Assembly: GCF_001280205.1 (NCBI RefSeq)
Contig: NZ_CP012573.1
Location: forward strand, 2,852,001-2,916,000
From: Clavibacter capsici
Lineage (GTDB): Bacteria > Actinomycetota > Actinomycetes > Actinomycetales > Microbacteriaceae
Reading direction: 5' to 3'
DNA: 64,000 bases
Shown here: one piece after another, positions 1-7,680 of the stretch
Layout of the letters: each line of letters begins with the position of its first letter
Position numbering within the stretch: position 1 is the first letter of the stretch
The notes under the pieces: model-generated
What the model saw: the letters and a program-made list of their open reading frames with translations, nothing else
Databases searched by the model: none
What the model was told of the DNA's origin: nothing
Position numbers and translations under genes: made by a program

Positions 1-31
1 ACGGGGACCGGCCTCCATGGCCGGTCCCCGT
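1..31 (-). terminator. Terminator hairpin after the His-rich small gene
   Basis: Perfect 13-bp stem (ACGGGGACCGGCC with its complement) around a 5-nt TCCAT loop. It lies 32 nt past the stop of the minus-strand gene at 63-221. It could also serve a gene arriving from the left of the window. Confidence 0.8.
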
Positions 32-62
32 GTCGATCCTCGCGCTCCGCCGCGCGACGGGA

Positions 63-221
63 TCAGTGCTCGTCGTAGTGGTCGCCGTGCTCGGCGTGCT
101 TGTGGCCGTCGTGGACGAAGTCCACGTGGTCCTCGTGCGTGACGGTCTCGTGACCGCAGTCGGCGCCGTGCTGGTGCTCGGCGACGGTGTGCTCGGCGTG
201 CTTCTCGGTGGTGTCGGTCAT
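63..221 (-). CDS. Histidine-rich small protein, 52 aa, possible metal binder
   Basis: Thirteen of 52 residues are His, in HxH and EH/DH pairs, with one Cys in an ADCGHE context. There is no signal peptide or membrane segment, so it should be cytosolic. This composition is typical of small proteins that bind Zn, Ni or Cu, but no fold is recognisable and the function is inferred from composition alone. The ATG at 221 is preferred over an upstream in-frame ATG at 290 because AAGGAC-type Shine-Dalgarno sequence lies about 8 nt before it. The upstream DNA carries overlapping ATGCAT palindromes (262-289). A strong terminator follows, so the gene is probably monocistronic. Confidence 0.7.
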   Translation of the reverse strand: MTDTTEKHAEHTVAEHQHGADCGHETVTHEDHVDFVHDGHKHAEHGDHYDEH

Positions 222-261
222 GGTGCGTCCTTCCGTGGGTGGAGCACCAGGATGACAGACG

Positions 262-289
262 CATGCATGGATTGCAATGGATGCATCCA
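262..289. promoter_or_regulatory. Palindromic ATGCAT motifs upstream of the His-rich gene
   Basis: Two adjacent perfect palindromes: CATGCATG (262-269) and TGGATGCATCCA (278-289). They flank TTGCAA in an unusually AT-rich patch 40-70 nt upstream of the His-rich gene. The placement suits an operator, but it is not an obvious Zur or Fur box. Confidence 0.4.
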
Positions 290-326
290 ATCGAGAACCG
301 TGGTCATGTGCGCACGGCCTCGCGGG

Positions 327-989
327 TCAGTACAGCAGGAACGACTTCGACTGCGTGCTCTTCACCCCGGCGACCTCGACCGACAGCGTGTAGGTCGCGC
401 CGCCCGCGGGGACGGCCGGGCGCTCCTTCTCCTGGCACGTGGTGGTGGACGAGCGCTGGCGCGACCACGCGAAGGGCGACGACGTCTGCGGCGTGCGGGC
501 GGCGAGCTCGACCTGCGCGTCCTCGGCGCCCGTCTGGCAGTCGGTCGACTTCCAGTAGACGTCGGATCCGCTCGAGATGGTGAACACCTGCGTGGTCGTC
601 CCGAGGTTCGCGGTGCAGGGCTCCATCCCCGTGTTCGTCACGGTGAACGAGAGCTTCGGCAGCACGCCGGCCTTGTAGGACGCGGCGTCCGTGACGGGCG
701 TGACGGTGAGCTGGCCCGCGGCGCAGGATCCGTCGGCGTTCGTCTCGGTGCCGGCGCTCGCGCTCGGCGTGGGCGTCGGGGTCGCCTCGGGGGCGGCGGC
801 GCCCGCGTCGTCGACGGCGTCCGCGGTCGGGGTCGCGCCCGGGTCGGCGGTCGGGGTCGAGCCGCGGCCGAGGTTGGAGACGATGATCACGACGACCGCG
901 ATCACCGCCACCACGACGAGCAGGGCGAGCAGACGGCGACGGCGGTACACGGCCGCGGACGGGCGGCCTCCGGGCGAGGTCGAGGACAT
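327..989 (-). CDS. Membrane-anchored extracytoplasmic protein with a Pro/Ala/Thr linker
   Basis: 220 aa. A basic N-terminus (YRRRR) precedes one hydrophobic helix at about residues 19-38 that ends near SNLGRG, so the protein looks like an uncleaved N-in anchor. About 50 residues of Ala/Thr/Pro/Asp linker follow. The C-terminal domain of about 125 residues is beta-rich, with four Cys (contexts GSCAAG, EPCTAN, TDCQTG, TTCQEK) that could pair as disulfides. It resembles extracytoplasmic DUF4232-like domains of actinobacteria, but this is only an impression. Start: ATG at 989 with TACCCT ending 6 nt upstream (leaderless pattern). Function unknown. Confidence 0.75.
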   Translation of the reverse strand: MSSTSPGGRPSAAVYRRRRLLALLVVVAVIAVVVIIVSNLGRGSTPTADPGATPTADAVDDAGAAAPEATPTPTPSASAGTETNADGSCAAGQLTVTPVTDAASYKAGVLPKLSFTVTNTGMEPCTANLGTTTQVFTISSGSDVYWKSTDCQTGAEDAQVELAARTPQTSSPFAWSRQRSSTTTCQEKERPAVPAGGATYTLSVEVAGVKSTQSKSFLLY

Positions 990-995
990 GACGAC

Positions 996-1001
996 AGGGT
1001 A
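996..1001 (-). promoter_or_regulatory. -10 hexamer TACCCT, leaderless start
   Basis: TACCCT ends 6 nt before the ATG at 989, which places transcription and translation starts together. Confidence 0.45.
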
Positions 1002-1041
1002 CGGTCGCCCGCGCGCGCGGCCCGGTCGCCGCGCCCGCCGG

Positions 1042-1584
1042 TCAGAGGGCCTTGAGCATGCGCGTGTTGCCGAGGGTGTTCGGCTTCACGCGGGAGAGGT
1101 CGAGGAACTCGGCGATGCCCTCGTCGTGCGAGCGGAGCATCTCGTAGTAGATCTCCTGCGCGATGATCGACTCGGCGACCTCGTGGTAGCCGTGGCGGGA
1201 GAAGAAGCCGACCTCGAAGGTCAGGCAGAAGAGGCGGCTGAGGCCGAGCTCGCGGGCGTCGTCCTCGAGGCGCTCGAGCAGCGCGTGGCCGACGCCCGTG
1301 CCGCGCGTGTGCGGGGCGGTGGCGAGGGTGCGGATCTCGCCGAGGTCCTCCCACATCACGTGCAGCGCGCCGCAGCCGACGACCTCGCCGGACGCGTCGA
1401 CCGCGACCCGGAACTCCTGCACGTTCTCGTAGAGCACCACGAGGTCCTTGCCGAGGAGGATCCCCTCCATCACGAGCGGCTCGACGAGCTGCTGGATCCG
1501 GGGCACGTCGCCGGTGCGCGCACGTCGCACGGTGACGCCGCCTGCGGGCTCCGCGGACTCGACGACGACCTGCTCTGCGCTCAC
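1042..1584 (-). CDS. Amino-acid N-acetyltransferase (GNAT; ArgA/NAGS-like)
   Basis: 180 aa GNAT domain. The start GTG at 1584 follows GAGAGG at 8 nt spacing; a longer reading to 1686 lacks a ribosome site. Near the N-terminus is the substrate-side pattern RRARTGDVPRIQQLVEPLV, then a beta strand with VVGCGALHVMWEDLGEIRTLAT, the acetyl-CoA loop RGTGVGHALLERL (Q/RxxGxG/A), and FEVGFFSRHGYHEV. This is the arrangement of the short actinobacterial N-acetylglutamate synthase family (Rv2747-like), which makes N-acetylglutamate for arginine synthesis. Length matches that family. No other arg genes are near, so substrate assignment rests on family resemblance. Confidence 0.75.
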   Translation of the reverse strand: MSAEQVVVESAEPAGGVTVRRARTGDVPRIQQLVEPLVMEGILLGKDLVVLYENVQEFRVAVDASGEVVGCGALHVMWEDLGEIRTLATAPHTRGTGVGHALLERLEDDARELGLSRLFCLTFEVGFFSRHGYHEVAESIIAQEIYYEMLRSHDEGIAEFLDLSRVKPNTLGNTRMLKAL

Positions 1585-1621
1585 GATGACGACCTCTCGA
1601 CCCGCGGCTCGGGCGCCCGGA

Positions 1622-1882
1622 TCAGGGGTCCAGCCTAGCGACGGGCGGCTCGGGCGTCCGGGGCGGGTCTGGCTCCCCGTCCGCACCCAGCCGCGCGATC
1701 ATCCGCGGCGCGATCCACACGATCGCCACCACGCCGACCACCGCGCGCAGCCCGGCGAACACGAGCACCCACCAGCCGACCCCGTCGCCGCCCACGAGCA
1801 GCGCGATCCCGATGACGACGAGCGCCGCGTCCGCGACGAACGGCACGCGCAGCCAGAATATGAGACGGCGGACGGGATCCAT
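1622..1882 (-). CDS. Small two-helix membrane protein coupled to the sensor kinase
   Basis: 86 aa with two hydrophobic helices (about residues 11-29 and 34-55) and a short Pro-rich cytosolic tail ending PPVARLDP. The ATG at 1882 starts one nucleotide after the TGA of the histidine kinase, so it is the third gene of the response-regulator/kinase operon and probably translated by coupling. It has no recognisable domain. It may be an accessory to the kinase or simply co-transcribed. Confidence 0.65.
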   Translation of the reverse strand: MDPVRRLIFWLRVPFVADAALVVIGIALLVGGDGVGWWVLVFAGLRAVVGVVAIVWIAPRMIARLGADGEPDPPRTPEPPVARLDP

Positions 1883-1883
1883 C

Positions 1884-3518
1884 TCAGGCGCCCGCACGCG
1901 GACCCGGACGCCCCACGACGGGCGCGCCGGACGGCGGAGCCCAGCGGTCGGATCCGGCGCCGGCGGCATCCCGCGCCTCCCCCGCCCGCCGCGCCACCGG
2001 CAGCCGCACGCCGAAGACCGTGCGGCCCGGCTCCGACTCGACCCACACCGCGCCCTGGTGCGCGGACACGATCGCCTGCGCGATGGCCAGGCCGAGGCCG
2101 GTGCCGCCGGTGGAGCGGGCGCGGGATCCGTCGCCGCGCACGAACCGCTCGAACAGCGAGGCCTGCAGCTCGGGCGGGATCCCGGGGCCGTCGTCGGTCA
2201 CGCGGATGACCGCGTGCGCATCCGGGCCCACGCCCTCGACGGCGAGCGACGCGACGACGCGCGTGCCCGCCGGCGTGTGGGTGCGCGCGTTCGCGAGCAG
2301 GTTGACGACCACCTGGCGGAGCCGCGCGTCGTCGCCGGGGACGGACACGGAGTCCTCCGGCAGGTCGAGGTCCCAGTCGTGATCCGGGCCCGCGGCGCTC
2401 GCGTCGCCGACCGTGTCGAGGAGGATCCGGGTGAGATCGACCGGATCCGACTCCAGCTCGCGCCCCTCGTCGAGGCGCGCGAGGAGCAGCAGGTCCTCGA
2501 CGATCGTGGTCATGCGCACCGACTCCGACTCGATGCGGGACAGCGAGTGCGTCACGTCCTCGGGCAGGGCGTGGGGCCCGCGCCGGGTGAGCTCGGCGTA
2601 GCCGCGGATGGAGGCGAGCGGCGTCCGCAGCTCGTGGCTCGCATCGGACACGAACCGCCGCACCTTCGCCTCGCTCGCCTGCCGCGACGACAGCGCCGCC
2701 GCGACGTGCCCGAGCAGGCCGTTGAGCGCGGCGCCCACGCGGCCGACCTCGGTGCGCTCGTCGGTGTCGGATGCGGGCACGCGCGCCTCGAGGGCGACGT
2801 CGCCGCGATCCAGCTCCAGCGCCGCCACGTGGGTCGCCGTGTCGACGACCCGGTCGAGCGGCCGAAGCGCGCGCCGCACGATGAGCGCGCCCACGAGCGC
2901 GGCGAGCGCGAGCGTGATCGCCGCGACCACCGAGATCACGACGATGAGCTGCTCCACCACGTCGTCGGCCGGCTTCAGCGGCAGGCCCGTGACGATGGTC
3001 GCGCCCGTCGTGGAGGTGTCGCCCACCAGGCGGTAGCGGCCGAGCGCGCCGCCGAGGTCGACCGTGCGGGGGATCCCGTCGGTGCGCACGCTCTGCAGCT
3101 GCTGGCTCTGCCGCTGGGTGAGCTCCACCGCGCCCGCGCCTCCCGGTTCGCCCTCGGCGGCGTCGCGGTCGGCGATGTACCCGCCCGAGACGACGCCGTC
3201 GACGATGGTGGCGCTGATCGTGCCGACCTGCTGCCCGAATGCGCCGAGCCCGCCGGGAGGGGCGCCGGGGAAGCTGCCGTAGTCGCCCGGATCGCGGTCG
3301 ACGAAGCTCTGCGAGCGCGCCGCCGTGGCCTGCAGCTGCTGGTCGACCTGCTGCACGAGCGAGGCCCGCAGCGCGAGGATGCTGACCGCGCCGATGAGGA
3401 CGCTCGCGAGCGCCAGCAGGCCCACGACGCTGAGGACCAGGCGGCGGCGCAGGGTCATGCCCCGCGCGGCGGCCGCCAGCCGGTCCCGCAGCGGCTGCGT
3501 CCCCGGCGGTCGGGTCAC
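1884..3518 (-). CDS. Two-component sensor histidine kinase
   Basis: 544 aa. Order: basic N-terminus, TM1 (about 27-48), extracytoplasmic sensor of about 130 aa rich in Gln/Gly/Ala, TM2 with PLKPADDVVEQLIVVISVV leading in, HAMP, dimerisation domain with phosphoacceptor His in SHELRTP (about residue 295), then HATPase with N-box NLLANARTHTP, G1 DDGPGI and G2 GTGLGL. Start GTG overlaps the TGA of the response regulator gene (GTGA), which shows tight coupling. This is the OmpR-associated class of membrane kinase (TcrY/MprB-like layout). The signal sensed cannot be read from the sequence. A 40-residue Ala/Gly/Pro/Arg tail after the ATPase domain is presumably disordered. Confidence 0.93.
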   Translation of the reverse strand: MTRPPGTQPLRDRLAAAARGMTLRRRLVLSVVGLLALASVLIGAVSILALRASLVQQVDQQLQATAARSQSFVDRDPGDYGSFPGAPPGGLGAFGQQVGTISATIVDGVVSGGYIADRDAAEGEPGGAGAVELTQRQSQQLQSVRTDGIPRTVDLGGALGRYRLVGDTSTTGATIVTGLPLKPADDVVEQLIVVISVVAAITLALAALVGALIVRRALRPLDRVVDTATHVAALELDRGDVALEARVPASDTDERTEVGRVGAALNGLLGHVAAALSSRQASEAKVRRFVSDASHELRTPLASIRGYAELTRRGPHALPEDVTHSLSRIESESVRMTTIVEDLLLLARLDEGRELESDPVDLTRILLDTVGDASAAGPDHDWDLDLPEDSVSVPGDDARLRQVVVNLLANARTHTPAGTRVVASLAVEGVGPDAHAVIRVTDDGPGIPPELQASLFERFVRGDGSRARSTGGTGLGLAIAQAIVSAHQGAVWVESEPGRTVFGVRLPVARRAGEARDAAGAGSDRWAPPSGAPVVGRPGPRAGA

Positions 3519-4288
3519 TCCGCGGCCTTGAGCATGTAGCCGGATCCGCGCACCGTGTGGATCATCGGGGCCCGCCCGGCGTCGATCTTGCGGCGCAGGT
3601 AGGAGATGTAGATCTCGACCACGCTCGACTTGCCGCCGAAGTCGTAGCTCCACACCCGGTCGAGGATCTGCAGCTTGCTCAGCACGCGCCGCGGGTTCCG
3701 CATCAGGTAGCGCAGCAGCTCGAACTCGGTGGCGGTCAGCTCGATCGGGTCGCCCGCCCGGGAGACCTCGTGGCTGTCCTCGTCGAGGGAGAGGTCGCCG
3801 ACGCGGATCACGGGGTCGACGGTGTCGCTGACCACGAGCGTCGAGCGGCGGATGAGGCCGCGCAGCCGGGCCACCACCTCCTCCAGGCTGAACGGCTTGG
3901 TGACGTAGTCGTCGCCGCCCGCGGTGAGGCCGGCGAGCCGGTCGTCGAGCGAGTCCTTGGCGGTGAGGAAGAGGACGGGGATGTCCTCGGCGTCGGCCCG
4001 CAGCCGCGACAGCACCTGGAGGCCGTCGAGGTCGGGGAGCATGATGTCGAGCACCACGGCGTCGGGCTTGAACTCGCGCGCGGCGGCGAGCGCCTGGTGC
4101 CCGTTCTCGGCCGTGCGGATCTGCCAGCCCTCGTAGCGCAGCGCCATCTGGAGCAGGTCGGTGAGGGACGCCTCGTCGTCGACGACGAGCACCCGGATGG
4201 GCGACCCGTCGGCGCGGGTGAGGCGGGGCTGCTGTGCGGCGGCGGGCTGGAAGCCGGAGGGCGTTGCGGTGGTCACGGGATCCATCAT
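3515..4288 (-). CDS. OmpR-family response regulator
   Basis: 257 aa. Receiver domain with acidic pocket VVDDEAS, phosphoacceptor Asp at about residue 81 in VVLDIMLPD, switch Thr in LTAKD and Lys in YVTKPFSLEE. A winged-helix effector domain follows, with the hallmarks LTATEFELLRYL, RVLSKLQILDRVW and IYISYLRRKID, ending in TVRGSGYML. Two ATG codons lie in tandem at 4288 and 4285; AGGA precedes them. It should bind direct repeats upstream of targets and is activated by the kinase encoded immediately downstream (4-nt overlap). Targets unknown. Family members include TcrX/MprA-type regulators. Confidence 0.95.
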   Translation of the reverse strand: MMDPVTTATPSGFQPAAAQQPRLTRADGSPIRVLVVDDEASLTDLLQMALRYEGWQIRTAENGHQALAAAREFKPDAVVLDIMLPDLDGLQVLSRLRADAEDIPVLFLTAKDSLDDRLAGLTAGGDDYVTKPFSLEEVVARLRGLIRRSTLVVSDTVDPVIRVGDLSLDEDSHEVSRAGDPIELTATEFELLRYLMRNPRRVLSKLQILDRVWSYDFGGKSSVVEIYISYLRRKIDAGRAPMIHTVRGSGYMLKAAE

Positions 4289-4356
4289 CCGCAAGTTCCT
4301 ATGAACCGACCATGAGCGGGCCATGGAGCGACCTCGACGTGGATCCTGGACGACGA

Positions 4357-4385
4357 CGGGCCCGGCGCGTGGTGCGCCGGGCCCG
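4357..4385 (-). terminator. Terminator after terC-family gene
   Basis: A 12-bp perfect stem CGGGCCCGGCGC around a GTGGT loop, 23 nt past the stop of the TerC-family gene. It also insulates the two-component operon that starts at 4288. Confidence 0.8.
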
Positions 4386-4407
4386 GATCGTGCGGAGGTG
4401 CGGGAGG

Positions 4408-5436
4408 CTAGTGCTTGTCCTCCGTCGCGCGCGTGACGGGCTCGCCCTCGACCGTCTTCCGGTCCTCCTTCTGCTTGTCGCCGCGGGTCTTCGCGAGGCT
4501 CGCGACCGTGGCGACCGTGATGGTCGCGCCGATGAAGAGGAGCGAGAACCAGATCGGGATCTCGGGCGCCCAGAGCATCGGCTCGCCGCCGTTGATGAAG
4601 GGCAGCTCGTTGACGTGCATCGCGTGCAGCACGAGCTTCGCGCCGATGAACGCGAGGATGACCGCGAGGCCCTGCGACAGGTACACGAGGCGCTCGAGCA
4701 GCCCGCCGATGAGGAAGTACAGCTGGCGGAGGCCCATCAGGGCGAAGGCGTTCGCGGTGAACACGATGTACGCCTCGTTCGTCAGGCCGTAGATGGCGGG
4801 GATCGAGTCGAGCGCGAACACCAGGTCGACGAAGCCGATCGCGATGACGCAGAGCAGCAGCGGGGTGACGAAGCGCTTGCCGTCGATCTTCGTGGTGAAG
4901 CGGTCGCCGACGAAGTCGTCGTGCACGGGGAGGATCCGGCGGGCGATGCGCACGAACATGTTGTCCGCCGCGTTGCCGCCGTGGTCGCCCTTGAGCTGCT
5001 GGTACGCGAGCACGAACAGCAGCGCGCCGAAGATGTAGAAGACCCAGGAGAAGTTCTCGATGAGGGCGGCGCCGAGGGCGATGAAGCCGGCGCGCATGAT
5101 CAGCGCGATGACGATGCCGATCATCAGCACCTTCTGCTGGTACTTCCGCGGCACGGCGAACCCGGTCATGATCAGCAGGAACACGAAGAGGTTGTCGATC
5201 GACAGGGCCTTCTCGGTGAGGTAGCCGGCGAAGTACTCGCCGCCGTAGCCCCAGCCGCTGGTGAAGCCGATGCCGACGCCGAAGATCAGGGCGAGGCCGA
5301 TGTAGAAGGCCGACCAGCGGGCGGACTCGCCGATGCTCGGCTCGTGCGGCTTGCGCACGTGGGTGAAGAACTCGTAGACGAAGAACGCGATGGTGACCGC
5401 GATCGTGATGAGCCAGGTGGTCGTGGTGATGTTCAC
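4408..5436 (-). CDS. TerC/Alx-family integral membrane protein (probable metal exporter)
   Basis: 342 aa with about nine hydrophobic helices. It has the TerC signature: acidic membrane residues in EKALSIDNLFVFLLIMTGFA and in DLVFALDSIPAIYGLT. Members export manganese (MntX/Alx type) or help load metal into secreted proteins; some were first described with tellurite resistance. Start is GTG at 5436, preceded by GGAG at about 8 nt. The charged tail KTRGDKQKEDRKTVEGE is cytosolic. It is a single gene between terminators. The upstream 160 nt hold a hairpin at 5520-5550 but no confident match to the yybP-ykoY manganese riboswitch. Confidence 0.88.
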   Translation of the reverse strand: MNITTTTWLITIAVTIAFFVYEFFTHVRKPHEPSIGESARWSAFYIGLALIFGVGIGFTSGWGYGGEYFAGYLTEKALSIDNLFVFLLIMTGFAVPRKYQQKVLMIGIVIALIMRAGFIALGAALIENFSWVFYIFGALLFVLAYQQLKGDHGGNAADNMFVRIARRILPVHDDFVGDRFTTKIDGKRFVTPLLLCVIAIGFVDLVFALDSIPAIYGLTNEAYIVFTANAFALMGLRQLYFLIGGLLERLVYLSQGLAVILAFIGAKLVLHAMHVNELPFINGGEPMLWAPEIPIWFSLLFIGATITVATVASLAKTRGDKQKEDRKTVEGEPVTRATEDKH

Positions 5437-5519
5437 GGGGGTCTCCGGAAGTGAGGCCGACGGGAATCGGGACGGCGGGTGGCGCGGATCCCCATGATCC
5501 CATGCGGGATCTCCCCAGA

Positions 5520-5550
5520 CCGGGGAAATGCCTGCGCCTACGCTCCCCGG
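5520..5550 (-). other. Hairpin in the leader region of the TerC-family gene
   Basis: CCGGGGA and its complement TCCCCGG enclose 17 nt, about 85-115 nt upstream of the GTG. On the minus strand it begins CCGGGGAGCG. It could be a 5'-leader structure or a terminator for the upstream pair that ends at 5601. Confidence 0.35.
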
Positions 5551-5600
5551 ATCGTGCGTGCCGCGGCCGGTCGCCCTCCTGGCGGGCCGACCGGCCGGCG

Positions 5601-6539
5601 TCAGGTCAGGCTCGGCGCCTCGAAGGGGTACGCGACGTAGGCGAACCGGCGGGAGTCCGGCGCCCAGCTCGTGACGTTGATGGTGCCCTGGCCACCGGGG
5701 AACGACGCGAGGTCGCGCGTGCGGTGGCTCTGCCGGTCGATGACGCGGAGGATCACGTCGCGGTCGGCCGGGTGCCCGAGCGTGCCGGGCGGGAAGGACA
5801 GGTACACGATGTGCTCGCCGTCGGGCGACGGGTGCGGGAACCAGTTGACGCGCTCGTCCGAGGTGAACTGGTGGGTGTCGGTGCCGTCGACGCGCATCGT
5901 GAAGAGCTGCGCGTGGCCCGGCAGGTCGGATCCGCGCTCCGAGTTGAAGTAGAGCCAGCCGCCGTCGGGCGAGAACTCGGCGCCGTCGTCGGGGAAGCCG
6001 TCGTCGGTGAGCTGCGTGGTGGGGCCGCCGTCGACGGGCACGAGGTGGATGTTGGTGGTCCACTCGCCGCGCGCGTCGAGCTGGCCGCCGATCACGCTGA
6101 GCGTCGAGCCGTCGGGCGAGACGCCGTGGAGGTAGTTCTTGAAGCCGAGCGCCGGATCCCGGTCGGCGGTGATGCGCCGGCCCTCGCCGCCCGCGCCGTC
6201 GTTCCAGAGGACGCTGTAGAGGTGGCCGTCGCGGCCCGAGACGTACACGTGCGCGCCGTCGGGCGACATGACGTGGTCGTTGTTGATGGGCGGGACGCCG
6301 CCGAGGTCGACCGCCTGGAAGTCGGCCGCGGGCTCGGGGAGGTCCGGATCCGGCTCCTCGGCGAGAGGCGCGGGCAGCCGCCAGAGGCCGCCCTCCGCGT
6401 TCACGACCAGCCAGCGGCCGTCGGGCGTCCAGTTCGGCGCCTCGATGTGCAGCACGGCCGACTCGGCGACCATGCGCTCGACGCCCGTCTCCACGTCGAC
6501 GACGAGGAGACGGGCGAGCTGGCCGTCGCGCAGCGTCAC
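5601..6539 (-). CDS. TolB-like beta-propeller protein (oligogalacturonate-lyase-like/WD40-PD40)
   Basis: 312 aa made of repeating PD40 units: WTPDGRWLVVN, MSPDGAHVYVSGRDG, VSPDGSTLSVIGG, FSPDGGWLYFNSERG, PSPDGEHIVYLS and WAPDSRRFAYV. There is no signal peptide, so it should be cytosolic. Closest in layout are the TolB-like proteins of plant-associated actinobacteria and propeller-type oligogalacturonate lyases. Lyase activity needs a His-coordinated Mn site that I cannot establish here. The start GTG overlaps the stop of the sugar-phosphate isomerase gene (GTGA). Coupling to that TIM-barrel enzyme suggests work on the same sugar or uronate. Confidence 0.75.
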   Translation of the reverse strand: MTLRDGQLARLLVVDVETGVERMVAESAVLHIEAPNWTPDGRWLVVNAEGGLWRLPAPLAEEPDPDLPEPAADFQAVDLGGVPPINNDHVMSPDGAHVYVSGRDGHLYSVLWNDGAGGEGRRITADRDPALGFKNYLHGVSPDGSTLSVIGGQLDARGEWTTNIHLVPVDGGPTTQLTDDGFPDDGAEFSPDGGWLYFNSERGSDLPGHAQLFTMRVDGTDTHQFTSDERVNWFPHPSPDGEHIVYLSFPPGTLGHPADRDVILRVIDRQSHRTRDLASFPGGQGTINVTSWAPDSRRFAYVAYPFEAPSLT

Positions 6540-7579
6540 GCGGCCGGGCCGGCGGGCGCGTCGTCCCGGTTGTTGGCGAAGGCCGAGTCGAACAGGCTGT
6601 CGGGCGTCGGCCAGAGGAGGGAGCGCACCTGCGCGAGGGCGTCGGGGGCGCCGTGGAGTCGGTCCATCCCCGCATCCTCCCACTCGACCGAGACCGGGCC
6701 GTCGTAGCCGATGCTGCGGAGGGCGCGGAAGGCGCGCTCGAACGGCACGTCGCCGTGCCCGACCGAGACGAAGTCCCAGCCGCGGCGCGGGTTGCCCCAG
6801 CCGAGGTGCGACCCGAGCCGGCCGCCGCGACCGTCGGACGTGCTCACCTTCGTGTCCTTGGCGTGCACGTGGTAGATGCGGTCGGCGAAGTCGAGGAGGA
6901 AGCCCACGGGGTCGATGTCCTGCCACATCATGTGGCTCGGATCCCAGTTGAGGCCGAAGCCGGGGCGGTGCCCGATGGCCTCCAGCGTGCGGCGGGTGGT
7001 CCAGTAGTCGTAGGCGATCTCGCTCGGGTGCACCTCGAGCGCGTACCGCACGCCCTCGTCGTCGAACACGTCGATGATCGGGTTCCAGCGGTCGGCGAAG
7101 TCCTGGTACCCGGCGTCGATGACCGACTCGGGCACGGGCGGGAACATGGCGACGTACGGCCAGATGCGGGATCCGGTGAAGCCCGTGACGCGCGTGACCC
7201 CGAGCCCGGCGGCCGCCTTCGCGGTGAGCTTCAGCTCCTCGGCGGCGCGCTGGCGGACGCCCTCCGCCTGGCCGTCGCCCCACACCTTGGAGCGGAGGAT
7301 CGCCTGGTGGCGGAAGTCGATCGGGTCGTCGCACACGGCCTGGCCGGTGAGGTGCTGCGAGAGCGCGTGCACCTGGAGGCCGTGGCGCTCGAGGATCTCG
7401 CGACGGCCGCGCAGGTACTCGGGGTCCTCGGCCGCGCGCCACACGTCGAGGTGCTCGGCGGAGCAGGCGATCTCGAGGGCGTCGAACCCCCAGCCGCTCG
7501 CGAGCCGGGCCACCTCCTCCAGCGGCAGGTCGGCCCACTGGCCGGTGAAGAGCGCTACGGGGTTGGTGATCTGGGGCAT
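6536..7579 (-). CDS. Sugar phosphate isomerase/epimerase (xylose-isomerase-like TIM barrel)
   Basis: 347 aa AP-endonuclease-2-type TIM barrel. Metal-ligand and catalytic positions are visible as ALEVHPSEIAYD (Glu, His), GLNWDPSHMMWQ (Asp, His), HVHAKDTKV (His, Asp) and VSVEWEDAGMD (Glu). Family members isomerise or epimerise keto sugars and inositol derivatives (IolE, YcjR, tagatose epimerase). The ATG at 7579 follows GAGAGGGAACC at suitable spacing. The downstream propeller gene is translationally coupled, so the two probably act on one plant- or cell-wall-derived sugar. Substrate unknown. Confidence 0.85.
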   Translation of the reverse strand: MPQITNPVALFTGQWADLPLEEVARLASGWGFDALEIACSAEHLDVWRAAEDPEYLRGRREILERHGLQVHALSQHLTGQAVCDDPIDFRHQAILRSKVWGDGQAEGVRQRAAEELKLTAKAAAGLGVTRVTGFTGSRIWPYVAMFPPVPESVIDAGYQDFADRWNPIIDVFDDEGVRYALEVHPSEIAYDYWTTRRTLEAIGHRPGFGLNWDPSHMMWQDIDPVGFLLDFADRIYHVHAKDTKVSTSDGRGGRLGSHLGWGNPRRGWDFVSVGHGDVPFERAFRALRSIGYDGPVSVEWEDAGMDRLHGAPDALAQVRSLLWPTPDSLFDSAFANNRDDAPAGPAA

Positions 7580-7615
7580 GGTTCCCTCTCGTCGACGGTG
7601 ACGGGTGACGGTGCG

Positions 7616-7661
7616 GCGGCCCGGTGACGGCGCGCGGGATCCACGCTACACACCGGGCCGC
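7616..7661 (-). terminator. Hairpin downstream of the TOMM operon
   Basis: An 11-bp stem GCGGCCCGGTG/CACCGGGCCGC with a long 24-nt loop, 20 nt past the stop of the ABC permease. It is the probable end of the azole-peptide operon. The long loop and lack of a T tract leave this uncertain. Confidence 0.45.
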
Positions 7662-7680
7662 GGCCTCTCACGGGTCCGCG

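Noticed and set aside
5437..5600. yybP-ykoY manganese riboswitch upstream of the TerC-family gene
   Set aside because: A hairpin starting CCGGGGAGCG exists, but the conserved three-way junction and paired loops could not be recognised by eye.
7580..7680. Repeated GGTGACGG words downstream of the TOMM operon
   Set aside because: Short GC-rich direct repeats without regular spacing; expected by composition near a hairpin.
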